Source of the DNA: Tetradesmus obliquus
Taxonomy: Eukaryota; Chlorophyta; Chlorophyceae; Sphaeropleales; Scenedesmaceae
Direction: 5' to 3'
NCBI GenBank assembly: GCA_030272155.1
Contig: CP126206.1
Coordinates: forward strand, 4,081,001-4,145,000
DNA: 64,000 bases
Part shown: positions 49,601 through 62,193 of the stretch, piece by piece
Numbering within the stretch: the stretch's first letter is position 1
Layout of the letters: each line of letters starts with the position of its first letter
The notes under the pieces: generated by a model
Databases searched by the model: none
What the model saw: the letters and a program-made list of their open reading frames with translations, nothing else
Told to the model about the DNA's origin: nothing
Program-made: the position numbers and the translations under genes

Positions 49601-52316
49601 ACGCCAGATGTGTCGAGGGCCGCTGCTGCCCCACTGCTGGTCGAGCTGCTGTCCGGCCTCATGGCAGCAGCAGGGCTGAGCTGGACCAACTGGCTGGCCG
49701 TGGTGACACTGGCGCAAGCCGTGGTTGAGGCAGCAGCGCCGCCAGGAGCTTCAGCAGCTGCCGGTGGCGGCAGCGTGCCTGCCGCAGCCTGCGTGCCCTT
49801 GGCTGGCGGCCTGGTGCACGTCATCCAGCACAGCACCTCTGGTGCTTCGCAAACTGCAGCGGCTGCACGGCAGCAGCTTGCTGCTGTTCGCTCTGTTCGC
49901 TGATGTGCATTGTAATGCATACATTTACCTCAAGTACTTTTATTGCTAGTATGCAGGGTTGTGCATGCAGTGGCGATGTGAGGCTCCCGCTGCATGCGGC
50001 CAAAACATGCAGCAGCCGGAACCTGCTGCTATGCAGCACCAGGGTGGGCTTCCTTTCGTGTGCTGCGGCTCACATAGAGTGCTGAGTTCCTGCACTCTGG
50101 GTTGTGTTTGCCTGGGGCTTTGTTTTTTTTCATCCACGGGCAATGGGGCTGCACCCACCTAGAACAGTGTGTGCGCCCCTGTTCTTTGATTACTGTAATT
50201 ATCACTGCTGCCGTAGCATGCTGAGATCCGCTGTGTTTGCCTGGGCTGTGTTTCTGATCCACTGGGCAAGGGGTTGCACCACTCAAGGGGGTGCACCACT
50301 TGTAACAGTGTGTGCGTCCCTCTTTCCTTACTACTGTGAGTATTACTGCTGCCTTGGCATGCTGAGATCCGCTGTGTTTGCCTGGGGCTGTGTTTCTGAT
50401 CCACTGGCCAAGGGGTTGCCACTTGCCACTTGCCACTTGCGTCCCAGGCTCCCAGTCTGTTCCTTGGGGCTGTGTCTTCCTTTATCCACGTGCAATTGGG
50501 CTGCACCCACATAGAACAGTGTGTGGGTAACTGTTTCCTTACTACTGTGAGTATGACTGCTGCCTAGGCATGCTGAGTTCCTGAGGCATTGTGTTTGCCT
50601 GGGGCTGCGTTTCCTTATCCAGCGGCCAAAGGGGTGCACCACTCAAAACAGTGTGTGCATCCCTGTTTTATTACTTCTGTGAGTATCACTGCTGCCTTAG
50701 CATTCTGAGTTTCATCACGTTTGCCTGGGGCTGCGTTTCTGTATGCACTGGCAGTGGGGTTGCACCACTTGGAACAGTGTGCGCGTCCCTGTCTCTATAC
50801 TATTATGAGTATCGTTACCGCTGCCCTGGCATGCTGAGGCACTGTGTTGCCTGGGGCTGTGTTTCCTTATCCAGCGGCCAAGGGGTTGCACCACTCAAAC
50901 AGTGCGTGTGTCCCTGTCTTACTACTACTGTGAGTATTGTTGCCGTTGCCATGGCATGCTGGGGTTCATTGTGTTTGCCTGGGGCTGTGTTTCTGTATGC
51001 ACGGGCCAAGGGGGTGCACCACTCGGAACAGTGCGTGTGTCCCTGTCTTACTACTACTGCGAGTATTGTTGACGTTGCCATGGCATGCTGAGGTTCATTG
51101 TGTTTGCCTGGGGCTGTGTTTCTGTATGCACGGGCCAAGGGGGTGCACCACTCGGAACAGTGCGTGTGTCCCTGTCTTACTACTACTGCGAGTATGACTG
51201 CTGCCTTGGCTTGCTGAGTTCCTGAGGCATTATGTGTGCCTTGGGCTGTGTTTGCTGATTCACTGGTCAAGGGGGTGCACCACTCGGAACAGTGGTTGCG
51301 TCCCTGTTTTGTTACTTCTGTGAGTATCGTGGCTGCCTTGGCGGGCTGTGGTCCATGCAGTGGCCATATGAATGTCCTGCAGTGGGTGTGTTTAGAACCA
51401 GGGGGGGGGGGGAGCGTGTGCGTGCAGCAGCGTTTGAGCAGGCAGTGGCTGGATGACGTGGCAGGGATGCCCTGTGGGGTGCAGCGGTTGACGTGGCAGG
51501 GATGCCCTGTGGGGTGCAGCGGTTGACGTGGCAGGGATGCCCTGTGGGGTGCAGCGGTTGACGTGGCAGGGATGCCCTGTGGGGTGCAGCGGTTGACGTG
51601 GCAGGGATGCCCTGTGGGGTGCAGCGGTTGACGTGGCAGGGATGCCCTGTGGGGTGCAGCGGTTGACGTGGCAGGGATGCCCTGTGGGGTGCAGCGGTTG
51701 ACGTGGCAGGGATGCCCTGTGGGGTGCAGCGGTTGACGTGGCAGGGATGCCCTGTGGGGTGCAGCGGTTGACGTGGCAGGGATGCCCTGTGGGGTGCAGC
51801 GGTTGACGTGGCAGGGATGCCCTGTGGGGTGCAGCGGTTGACGTGGCAGGGATGCCCTGTGGGGTGCAGCGGTTGACGTGGCAGGGATGCCCTGTGGGGT
51901 GCAGCGATTGCAGCGCTCCCAGGCTGAACCCTAGCATGGAGCACCACAGCAGCAGCGTGATGCCGTGCAAGTATCCTCACAAGTACAGCTGATCTGCAGG
52001 CAGCTTTGTTTGTGAACGCTGCAAGCAGGCAGTGTTCGTGAGACAGATAAGCAGCCGTGAGGCATTGTGAGCGCAACGCGCCTGCACACCACACGCCTGG
52101 TGCTACTCATGCTTGCTGTATGTGCTGCCCTTTCTCTGCAATATTGTGCAAGTGTGTAAGAGTACTTGTGCTGCATTCCGCTTTTGCAACAGGGTGTCTT
52201 GCTCACTTGCTGTCCGCTGCGTCCTGCAGGAGTCGGCCCGCTGGCAGGTGGTGCTGCGCGCCCTGGCTGCGCTAGAGGCAGTGCTGCAGCGCGGCAGCAA
52301 CCAGGCCTGCGGCGAG
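43755..52316 (+). CDS. ECM29: Proteasome adaptor ECM29, C-terminal half
   Basis: Exons with consistent phase: 43755-43869, 44089-44187, 44376-44461, 44761-44878, 45180-45309, 45569-about 45700, 45924-46010, 46263-46343, about 46578-46752, 46992-47416, 47782-47970, 48264-48441, 48933-about 49240 (probably with an internal intron), 49576-about 49890 and 52230-52316. The translation follows plant and animal ECM29 in order: FMDMARASSALSAKRGAA, IWAALLDDPRAAVD, ARLWRVRQAACASLTDLL, DDVKESVRGAA, LNYVEQHAESIG, LVRRGVGLSSKVG, RLWEGKEALLACLGGLG, CLGAAWKLTPD. Family knowledge: ECM29 is a long HEAT-repeat protein that binds and stabilises or remodels the 26S proteasome. This is roughly its second half; the N-terminal half was not found upstream. 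The last exon is the least certain, since an in-frame stop also follows exon 49576 at about 49901. Confidence 0.85.
44467..44545 (+). repeat. (GGT)n and G-run tract at a splice donor
   Basis: Starting five bases after the donor of the ECM29 exon ending at 44461: GGTGGT units, then runs of seven to eleven Gs. Similar G runs follow the donor at 48442. Possible RNA G-quadruplex (inference). Confidence 0.85.
46611..46645 (+). repeat. (CTG)n tract, possibly coding poly-Ala
   Basis: About eleven units directly before the ECM29 segment HRCAIHALDAASRAL. No AG acceptor lies between the tract and that segment, so either the tract is translated as Ala or the exon starts further downstream. Confidence 0.7.
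50040..51340 (+). repeat. About 128-bp tandem repeat, nine to ten units
   Basis: Landmarks AACAGTGTGTGCG (50161, 50304, 50515, 50647, 50775, 50899, 51028, 51155, 51287) and GTTTGCCTGGGGCTG mark units mostly 124-132 bp long, with two longer ones. It lies in the last ECM29 intron. The two units near 50940-51190 are almost identical, suggesting recent expansion. Confidence 0.9.
51454..51906 (+). repeat. 35-bp minisatellite, about 13 near-identical units
   Basis: The unit is GACGTGGCAGGGATGCC followed by CTGTGGGGTGCAGCGGTT. Units are almost perfect copies with no spacers. Because 35 is not a multiple of three, translation gives a 35-residue peptide period that is an artefact. Confidence 0.95.
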
Positions 52317-55300
52317 GTGGCAGTCATGTTTCAGTCATGCATTGTGTTCTACGCTGTGCACACACTTACTTCAAGTGATAAGTTCTGGTCTCCGACCATG
52401 CAGTCAACTTGTTGTGGCTCATAACGTCTGAGATGGTGCCAGGCCCACCTGTAACTACTATCCTCTTTACGCATTGCCGCAATGAAAGGCTTTCATCATC
52501 ACATCAACTGGTGATGATGCAGCATGCCAGTGGCTTCCCGGCCATGGCTCCAGCAAAAACTGTGAGTTGAGCTATGCAGCCAAGCAGAGCAGGCGCATGG
52601 TTGCGTGCTGCTTGCCCAACTGGCCGGCATCGCCAGCTACCAGGTGACCTGGTGTCTCTGTGCACTCTTGCTCACTGAGCACGTGTTGAACATGCCGGCC
52701 AGCGGCAGCTGGCATGCAGCCTGCAGGCGTGTGGCGCACGCAGCCATCCGACAAAGCCCATTTGATAGGCTGCGGCACACAGTAACTTACAAGTCATACC
52801 TATACACCTCCTTGATGCAAGCCAAGCTAAGCCAAGCACACCCTTCTGCAAAGTAAGCTAAGGCTCTATTGCTAACATGCCTGGGGCAGAACAGAAGCAT
52901 CTGGCGGTGTGCCAGGGAGGCTTTTACTGTCTGGTTGTGGTGCGATGCAGCAGCCTAGGGCGTGCTGTGCATCGTAGCAGCAGGTGTGCCTGATGACTGC
53001 AGCAAGCCGTGCTGCAAGCGCCACACCCGCTTCAGCAGCGCTGCATATCCCCAGCTGGGGGGCTCAGCAGCCTGCACTGTAGGCCTGTCGCGTAGCCAGT
53101 CTTATGCAGCTTCCACAGCTGAGTTGGACTAAAACCCCGCTAGATAAAGTATCGTTTGTCATCCGTAGCGCAGCAGCATCATGCTGCATTGTATGATACA
53201 CAAAAGCGGAGCTTCAGCTGGGACCGAAGCTTCTCAAGGGTGACGGCAGAAACCGTACGGCTGAAAATCCAGCCTCGAGCCTGCTCTCTGGCAGGCCTCA
53301 CAAAATAAAACCTGGCTTAAAACAGCATATGGTGGGTTGCATTGAGCTTCTAAGGCAAACATGCCAGACATGTGTAACCGTGATAGTCACCGTTAAAAAG
53401 TCCAGTTCTTATCCAGTGACGCCTATGGAACACCGCATGCAGATTCAAAAACCTAGACGATAACAATAAAACAGTGATAAACGGGCCGTGTTCGTGCCTC
53501 ATTCAGAAGTTCCGGGTACCTCGACCTGTAACATGCTTCTGTCAGTAACAATGCACGAAAGTATGCTCAAAAGGCGAACGAGAGAAATGTAGTTGCGGAG
53601 TGAGCGTTGTGAACAGGCAGTGAGCCAGTGCACATGGCATGGAGCCCGTTCGCTCTGCATTGCTTTGTGTGCTGTAAGGGCGCGGTATGCCGTTGAATTT
53701 TGTACAAGGTACTGTAAAACAGCCATGTTGTTGTTCATGACGCATTTGAAGCTTACTGTGGGTGGTTTGAGGCCTCAGGCCACAGTCATGGTCCCTTCCA
53801 GCTCAAGTGAGTGTCGCTGCCAGTGACTGGCAGCTGCTGGCAGCACATACTGTGCGACAGAGAACATATTCATCCCGAACCTAAAACAACAGGCAATCGC
53901 ATGGGTACTATAACCGAATATAATGCTCGTTTCATCTTTTTAGACAGCTTGACAAGTCAAGCTGCATGTCCCTCTACAACATAGGGAAGCTAGGCATGCG
54001 CCCGGCCATATAGAGAAATGTGCCGATTGCCCGGCCAGGCACGTCATGCATGCGTACACATGCACCATGGAAGCCAGCAGCAGTATCGTCTCTGGACTGC
54101 ATACAACTTGCCGTCTGTGGACTTCCCACTGCTGTACTCTGTTAGACATTGTTACGGCCCTGTGTATACATATGAGATACAACATGCATGCATTTTTACG
54201 GCCCTGTCCTTTGCTCTTCGTCGATCCCACTCCTTGATAGAGCGTAGACACCTTCAACTTTCAACATTGCTGTACAAGTGTTACAACACGTCTGAGCGCT
54301 GCACATGATGCAGGCCCACACAAGTGGCCTCAACACAAGGTTACTGCAGCAGAACCGCACATGATCAGCAGCGCCACACTGGTTTTCTCTGCGCCCAATT
54401 CTCTTTCTGAGGCATCGCTCAGCATCGCTTGCTAGCTGCAGGCAGCGTGCATGCTGCCTGAGCCTGCAGGGCAGCTGTCAGCTCTCTCACCGTGGTGACT
54501 GCGCTGGCAGCAACGGCAACCAGCAGCCTACAACATGCCAGGCAAAGATGGACACGCAGAAGCACGAAGTCGGCCGTTGCGTGGCACGCATCACGCAAGG
54601 CAGCCGTTTGCAAAAGGTTTGGTGCTGTTGTCAGTCAATCAATGCCGCTATTGTTCAGTGTATGCAAGTCTATATCCATAAGGCTGATGGCCTGCACGCG
54701 CAGCTGCATGCAGACATGTATAAGCGCGGCTCAGCAGCAGCCACGTCCTACAAGTGCGGGGCTTGGAATGTGATGCGTAATCAAATGTCATAACAAAACG
54801 CGTGTCTCCGAGACATGCAGCAAGCAACACGCAGTGTAGCTACTAGCTGCACAACGTCTGCTGGACATAGTCGAGTGCATTTGCCATGCCTGACAGCAGA
54901 GAGCCAAACAGACAGCCAGCGACCATCAGATTGCCGGCATGCCTGTGCCTGCAGCCTTGTGGGCCTCACTGGCTTTCCTCCCAGCATCAAGTACCAAAGT
55001 GAACTGCCAGCTGGCAGCCATTATTATACGCGGCATGCCGCCGGCAGGCCGTGCGGCGAGCAACGACGGCAACACACAGCTCCAACGGTCTCCTCATTAC
55101 GAAAGAAGTGCTTGAAAAACTTCACGCAGTGGCTCGAGCACAATGTGTTGCTGTTGCAGCATGCATGAGCCCCATGCTGTCATCATCACACATCATAGCA
55201 AGCCATACTCGACCTTCATATACTGAGGGAGCACATTGTGCTGAGCTGCCGCCACACCACACGCATGCCAAGGCTCTGCACAGGCTGCGCAGCTGTTGAT

Positions 55301-58300
55301 GAAACGACCCAGACTCGTCCACACGCAGCAGTTGAAAGCAGGCTGTAAAAATCGCTTGGAGGCCCTTCAGGGCAAAACCGAAACTAAAAATTCAGCGCTG
55401 AACTCATAGCTGACACACTGCCCGAAGGCATGTGCAGCGCACCGGCGCATTGGGTACGCGGAAGTCACGCGTATGTGACACATGCGTTGGTGCACAGTGC
55501 AAATGCAATAGTTCCTGTAGCAGAGCAGCCAGGCATTCTGCGCTGAAAGCATAGAATCCAACCTGAAAATCACTATACATCCATGTATCACTGGCAGCTG
55601 CTGCAGTGCAGCTGCAGCAGCCAATCAGCAAGCCAACATGTTTCCCCTCTGTCAAAGCGGCCAACACTTCTGGCCCAGGGGTTTGTGCACCCATGTTCTG
55701 CACATCAGGACTGCCCAGTTGACAGCTGGTCACAAAGAGCATGCACGAAACCTGAGCAACATGGAGCTGTGAACCTGCGCATGCAAGGCTCTTTGGGCCC
55801 AATTCGAAGGCTCCTTCAACACCTGCCATCAGCGTAGTGGCTGAGCAGAGTTGTGGCTGCCTGACCGTGCCCAGCCAGCGTGCGTGCAATGCTGACCAAT
55901 TGTGCGCGTACGACTGTAATCAAAAATGTCGCCAAGGCCATTTCTTTCCGAACAAAAGCGCAACACTAAAATGACGGAGCGGCAGAGTAGTTGAAGCACG
56001 TTGGATCCAGCAGCCATGTGCTGCAGCAAAATGGAACATGATCATAGTAACATCGCATCACCTGAACATGCAGTGCATGGCATGTTGCTGCTGCCCTGCA
56101 CATATACTGGAATTGACAGAGTGTGACAAGCAGCAAAGGTGCGCCAGGGCTCACACACTGGGCAGCGCTGTGCAGATAATCAAGGCGGGTTTACCACACA
56201 TCAGCACAACGCCTGGAGTGCTGCTGCCCCTCAGGCATCACAGATGACAGCACGCACGTCATGCCAACACCTGTCGATGGTTGTTTGACTGCAAGACACT
56301 GTCTCCCTCAGAGAGCACGCAGACTGATACACCTTCTCAGATCAAGATCACAGGCACACGCCAGCCAACCAGTCAGCGCAAGCCATTTGATTGCAGGCGG
56401 CACAGACATGTGCACACCGAAGAAGTCAGAAACAAAGCATCATTCTCGGCACTGCGTGCAGCACCAGAGCCCGCAAACAATGCAACAACAGTGCTTGATG
56501 ACACGCCGTAGGTTCTCTACATGCATGATGCAGCCAACACCTGCCTGCGCTCAAGGGCGCTTCATTGCTCAGCAGCAGGAAGGGGCTCAACGTGCCACTT
56601 CCATCATTCATGATGCATCATGTGTCATGCACACACGCGCTGAACAATGCCGTCACCAACACCCCAAACCTTCCGCCCGCCTGGCCCACACCAGCTGCCA
56701 CAGTGGCGGGCAGTGCACTAGTTTTTTTTCTGCACATCATGTCCCCACCTCAAATCTGCAACCAACCTGAACCACAAGTATCGGCAACAGCAGCCCCGAT
56801 GCACAATCAGCGGCCTCAACAACAGCAATGAGCGTGCTGCAGGCATGGTGACTGCGCTGCTTTCGTGCACGCCGCCGCCAGGTCACAGCCAACAAACAGC
56901 GCACATCATGTCAAGCACTGCTTGCATGACCCACAGCCCAACGCTGTGCAGGCATTGACTGGCTGCAGGCCTCCCACCCCACACGCTGTACAGCCCGGCA
57001 GATGCTCACGGTGGTCCACACGTGGAGCTATGCATGTTTGAATTGCCACAACGTTAGCACACTGTCGCTGCAAGTCGACTTACAGCCAAAAAAAGAATAT
57101 GCAGCCCAGCTGTTCACACACCAGGCAACAAGGTGGCCATGCTGGACGATGATGCACTGCAGACCGCTGAAGTTCAATGCCATGCGTCACGTGGCGCAGA
57201 GCATAAGTCGCCTTTCACCACAGGAAAAGCTAGCTGCAACAGGCGCAACAGCAAATCTGCCCAGGGTTCGTGAATGCACCAACAGCAGGAAGTCATCAAG
57301 CACACACGCTCGCCTGCCAACCAGCGCTTTGTGTGCTGATTGAATATATGCACAACACAAAACTGGAGAGGCTCTTTGTGCTGATGGATAATATCCACAG
57401 CAAATAACCTGGCCACCACAAGTTTGCCTGTCAATCAGCGCTCTGTGTGCTGATTGAGTATACCTGCTACCCATGCAGCTGCATGTCCCACGCTGCAGCC
57501 ACATCTGCACGGGCTGCAACACGAGGTGCAACCGCTGCAGATGACCACTGAGCCTATAACTGCGGATGCCACTAGCACCCTGCCGCCAGCCACACCAACT
57601 GTTGCACTGCTCACACGCCCAACACTCTGCAAAACTGTACAAGAGCACCCCAGCAGCAGCAGCAGCAGCAGCAATGGCTGCCTGGAGTGCATACAGCTGC
57701 CGTGCTGTGAAGAAAGCACAGCCGATTCACAGAAACCTCCGTACCCCGACCGATCGCAGCGGATGACCTCAAACTGCAGCCGGCATTGCTGGCTGACGTA
57801 TTACGCAATGACAGCTTAGCTGCCTGCACTGATGTGCACATTCTATTTGTGACGTCCAAGCCTGCGTATTATGTCTATTGCCCAGCGTTTGCTGCTCGAT
57901 AGCGCACATGTGAACTGCCAGCAGACAACGCTCACAGCAGCTGCCCCACTCAAACAACGATCAACCACCGCAATTTGCACAGACCAAGAAGCTTGAACAG
58001 CAGCCGCCGGGCACTGCTGCGGTGCTGTGCACCTTCAAACGAGACTAGCCGACGAGGGCATGCAGTCTGCTGCCATTGCATCGCTGCCCAGCATGCCATG
58101 ATCACCATCAGAGATTCAGAGAGGTACCTCTACCTGCACGCATCACTCGTGGCGAGAACAGGAGCGGCCTATGTCGCCGCACCAAGCATGCACCCATAGC
58201 GCTTGACCAACACCATTCCTCAGCATGCGTTCGTCTTGTGTTGCTGTGCGCAGTGGCCCATTCAACAGCATTGGGCCCGGCAGCTGCCAGCCCTGGGCAC

Positions 58301-58912
58301 AGCCACCCGAATAAGAGTAAAGGCAAGCACAGGCATGCGCCACTCCAGAAGTATCCCAGAGTCTGGCACATGCGCTGGCTTGAGCACAGTGTGTGCAGAG
58401 CACAAACAAATGTGTTGTCCATGTGACAGCAAGCAACGCCCGCAGCTGTTCAGACAGAGGGCTGCTGCTGTGACTTACTCACTGCTCACCAGCACGCACA
58501 ACCCTACACAACATTGACAGACACATATTATATGCAATGAAGCCTGCTTACGCCTGCTGTATCAACCAATCGATTCCACAATACGATCACTCTTCAGCCT
58601 AGCTAGCACACGGCAATTCCGCTGCCAACCATTTCAAGAGGCTCAACGCCAGCAGCGCAACATGCACATGTCAGCCTCCGCTAGGCCCTGCCAACGGCCC
58701 CATCCACACCCATCACATGCAGCCGCACCACACACCTGATGCTTGATGCCAACAATAGAACCATGCACAGCGTGTGCCGACACACCCCTCATTGCTCACG
58801 CCCACCACACACTGCCGCTCCCACACAAACCCCCGCCCTGCAAACTACTCCGACAAACCCACACGCCGCGCCACGCCCCAAGCACCACAGCCCATCACGC
58901 CGCGCCCGGCCC
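52317..58912. other. Long gap without a recognised gene
   Basis: About 6.6 kb between ECM29 and the stop of the AP2 gene. Several open frames of 80-170 codons exist on both strands, but none shows a motif, codon pattern or splice context that I can support. A direct repeat of about 35 bp (AACCAGCGCTTTGTGTGCTG and AATCAGCGCTCTGTGTGCTG) is at 57315 and 57430. The 3' UTR of the AP2 gene should lie at the right edge. Confidence 0.5.
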
Positions 58913-61699
58913 TCAGCGCCACTCGCCAGGCCCGGGCTGCCTCCAGGCCCCAGCCAGCCCGCCACTCGCCAGGCCCGCCACCAGCGCAGCAAACACGTCG
59001 CACACCGCCGCATCCGCCGCCACGCCGCCCGCCGCCTTGTGCTGCAGCCCTGCCAGCCAGCCGGCCAGCACCGCAGCCGGCAGCGCGGCCCCGGGCCCGG
59101 CGCCGCCCAACGCGGCCCCCAGCCCCAGCAGCGCCTCCAGCGCGCCCTCCACCAGCGCCAGCGCGCCGCTGCACTCCGCCAGCAGCGGCGCGCACCGCTT
59201 GCTGCTGCCGCCGGCCACCATGCCGCGCGCAATGTGGCCCATCAGCTCGCGCAGCAGCTGCATGGCGCTGGCGCTGCCGGGCAGCGGCTGGCCGTTATTG
59301 GCGTCCGCCTCCGCGCTGTGCTGGCGGCGCACCTGCGCGAGCCAGCTGGTGAGGTCGCTGAGCGCGTAGCGCCCGTTGCAGCGGTGCATGAGCGCCACCA
59401 TCAGCTGCAGCAGCTGCGCCACGCTGGAGCGGATGAAGGCCTGCACGTCGGCGATGCTGCTGGCACCGGCAATGCTGGGCGGAGGAGGCGCAGGCGCGGC
59501 GCGGCCCTGGCCAGCTGCGCCGGCAAAGGCAGCACGGCCTGCTGTTGAAGCTGACGCATGGCGGGCGGCTGCCGGTGCACCTGCTGCTGCTGCTGCTGCT
59601 GGCGCGCCACCTGGGTAGGGAGCCTGTTGCTGCTGCTGCTGAGGGATCTCCTGCAGAGATGCCCGCTGCGTCAGCATGTGCCAGTCCTCGTCGCCGATGT
59701 TCATTGCAAGTTGTGCCTGCTGCTGCAGCTGTTGCATGTACGCGGCTGGCCCTGCAGCAGGGCCGGTAGCAGTGCTGGCAGTCCCGGGGCTGCCCGAGGC
59801 ATTGCCTGCTGCTGCTGCTGCTGCTGCTGCTGGCCCCTCCTGCTGCCAGGGCATCATGCCGAAGGCCCATGCCATGCGGGCCGCCAGTGACAGCTGCCTG
59901 CCTGTGGGCTGCTGGCTGCTAGCAGCTGCCATGCCCAGCTGCTCAACAGGCACCTGCCCGCCGCTGCTGGTGTTGTTGCCCTGGCTGTCGCTGGAGCCGC
60001 TGAGGCTGCTGTGGCTACGCTCAAGACCGCCGCCGGGAGCAAAGACCGCTGCTGCTGGTGCTGCTGGTGCTGTTGCTGCGTACAGGTGAGCAGCAGAGGC
60101 GGGCGCAGGACCAGCCATGCCCTGCTGCATCTGTGCTCCGTGTAGTGGCTGGTGCGCTGCTGCGGCGCCGAACTCAGTTGCTGCTGCAACAGCAGCAGCA
60201 CTTGCGGCTGCCGCCGCCACCTCGCCTGCTGCTGCGCCCATGCATGCGGTTGCGACGGCGGCGGCAGCTGCTGCGTGGCCTGCACTGTTGTCGCTGAACA
60301 TGGCAGCTGGCGTTGGGGGTGCAGCGGCTGCATTGCCTGCTTGGTAGCACCCTGACCTATCCAGTGCGCGCATGTATGCTGCCATCATGGCAACGCTGGG
60401 GTAGGCAGGCTGCTGCGCCTGCTGCTGGTGTGCTGCAGGCTGCTGTTGGCGCTGGTGTGCTGCAGCCTGCTGTTGCTGCTGCTGGTGTTGCAGTGCTGCA
60501 GCCTGCTGCTGCTGGTGGTTGACGTGGTGTGCCGCAGCCTGCTGTTGCTGCTGCTGCTGCTGCTGCACATGGTGGTAGTTGTGTGCTACAGGCTGCTGCT
60601 GCTGCTGCTGCTGCTGGTGGGACTGGAACTGGTGTGGTGCAGGCTGCTGCTGCTGTTGGAAGTGGTGTGCTGCAGGCTGCTGCTGCTGGTAACTGTGGTG
60701 TGCGGCTTGCTGCTGCTGCTGCTGCGCTGGCTGGGCCTGCTGCTGCTCCTGGCCAGCTGGTGCCTGGCTGAACAGGTCCATGAAGCCGCCTGGCTCGCCC
60801 AGCAGGAAATCATCCTCAGCCGGCGCCGCACCGCCCAGCAGGGCCGCAAAGTCTGTCATGCCACTGTCCAGGCCAGGCAGCTGCTGCTCCTGGAAGGCAA
60901 ACTGCGCAGCAGCAGCCGCAGCAGCCTGCAGGGGGGGCTGCATGGCAGGCGGCGCTGCTGCTGCTGCTGCTGGCTCGTCTGCGTCGTCCTCCGATGCGCT
61001 GCCTGCAGCAGCAGCGTCTGCTGGGCCGTGCTCAGCCAGCAGCTTGCGCACCAAGGCGCGCACCTTGCTGAGTGCTGCAGCATCCTGCAGCTTCATCACG
61101 TTTGCAGCATAGTTGGTCTTGGCCCTGGGGCGTAGCTCGCGTATGGCTGCGTCGTATGCCAGGCGCGCCACGACCACGTCAGGGAACCTGCAGCAGCAGC
61201 AGGTTACCATCCAGGCAGGCAGGCAGGCAGGCAGCAGTGAGGTGAGCATCGCCAACAGCCAGTCCAGCAGATGCCAGAGGTCATATATGCAGATAAAAAA
61301 TTCAGATGGGCGCATTCAATCATAGCCAGCTGAATCGCAACGGCCACACGAAGCCCGCCCGGCGTGGGTGAAAGCGCGATGCAAGCTCAGCTCGAAGCCC
61401 TTTTCAGCACCGTCCTATGGATTCAGAGGAGTGAGTTATCATGAAACCTTGCAACAGACGTGCATGATCGCTGCTGAGTTGCCCGGCAGCAAAGAGTGTC
61501 CCATTCCCTCGTGCAGCCCCGCCCCGCACCTGCCAAGGAAGTGCGCTTTGCCCTTGTAGCACACGCGTGTCTTATAGAGGATGCAGTCTGGTTTGACCTC
61601 CTGGCTCACGCCAATGCCCCAGCCGTTGATCATCACTGCATTCTCAGCGACAGCGTGAGGGGCAAGGTCCGGGGCCGCCTGCTGAAACAGAGCTGCCAT
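58913..61699 (-). CDS. AP2-type transcription factor, Gln/Ala-rich
   Basis: Two minus-strand exons join in phase 2: 61699-61530 and 61187-58913 (TGA), giving about 814 aa if the ATG at 61699 is the start. An upstream exon joining at the TTTCAG near 61685 is possible. The junction rebuilds CYKGKAHFLGRFPDVVVARL then AYDAAIRELRPRAKTNYA. This matches the second half of an AP2/ERF domain (the YLG-F-D-T-x-E-x-A-A-x-A-Y-D helix region and its N-F end). The first strands are divergent and the usual YRGV start is not clear. Then come an acidic/Ala segment, about 200 residues of Gln/His-rich repeats, Ala-rich stretches, and a helical Leu/Ala C-terminal region with no named domain. Likely a DNA-binding regulator with a Gln-rich activation region (inference). 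A second AP2 repeat was not seen. Confidence 0.7.
60400..60760 (-). repeat. Coding Gln/His repeat tract
   Basis: CTG-rich on the plus strand, CAG-rich in the sense strand, so it encodes runs of 4-9 Gln separated by AAHH, VAHNYHH and similar. It is in frame throughout, unlike the intronic repeats of the window, where the sense strand is CTG. Confidence 0.85.
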
Positions 61700-62193
61700 T
61701 GGCTGGTAAAAGCTGATTAAAGCTGCAATTGGTCAGGGTTTCCTGTATTCACGATCAGTTCATTGGGGCTGCCTACATGTGCTGGCTCACTACGTCCTAC
61801 AAGCCGTCTTAGCCTCAATGTGCGGCTGAATTACGTTCACAAAGACCCAGCGACTGTGGCCAGCGGCGTACAGCGTCGACGGTTTCGTCGTGTGGAGTAG
61901 GTGTCACCAACGCCCGACTCCCTAAAACACGGGCTGCACACATGGCGGGGCATTTTGCATAACCCAACAGTGAATCCGAGTGAAATTTTGGGTCTGCAAT
62001 GGGGTCTGGAAGCAGGCTCCACCGGTGACACCGCCCGGTGACCGGTTTCAGTAATCATCATGCATCAAGCTGCCAACCACGCCACGACAATGAGTACGAC
62101 TAGAATTAAGGACGCACTTGCTACTGATATGCTACTGCTGTCCCGGGTGCACCACCCGCCTCACTCTGCCTCCCGCCTTGTGATACCGTATAC
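61700..62193. other. Gap between AP2 gene and PEX11-like exon
   Basis: Likely the AP2 gene promoter or 5' region and intron sequence of the PEX11-like unit. The stretch 62125-62193 is the piece shared with 41680-41740. No exon seen. Confidence 0.45.

Noticed and set aside
51454-51906. CRISPR-like regular repeats of 35 bp
   Set aside because: The units abut with no spacers and the setting is a eukaryotic intron; it is a minisatellite.
51312-52094. Minus-strand open frame of 260 codons with a HRASLPRQPLHP-type peptide repeat
   Set aside because: It is the 35-bp minisatellite read in three rotating frames; the peptide period of 35 residues follows from the unit length.
52317-58912. Several 80-170 codon open frames
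   Set aside because: None has recognisable motifs, repeats of known exons or convincing splice sites, and opposing frames of similar length overlap them.
58739-59548. Plus-strand open frames of 190-270 codons rich in Arg, Pro and Ala
   Set aside because: They are antisense shadows of the GC-rich C-terminal exon of the minus-strand AP2 gene, which has a phase-consistent two-exon model.
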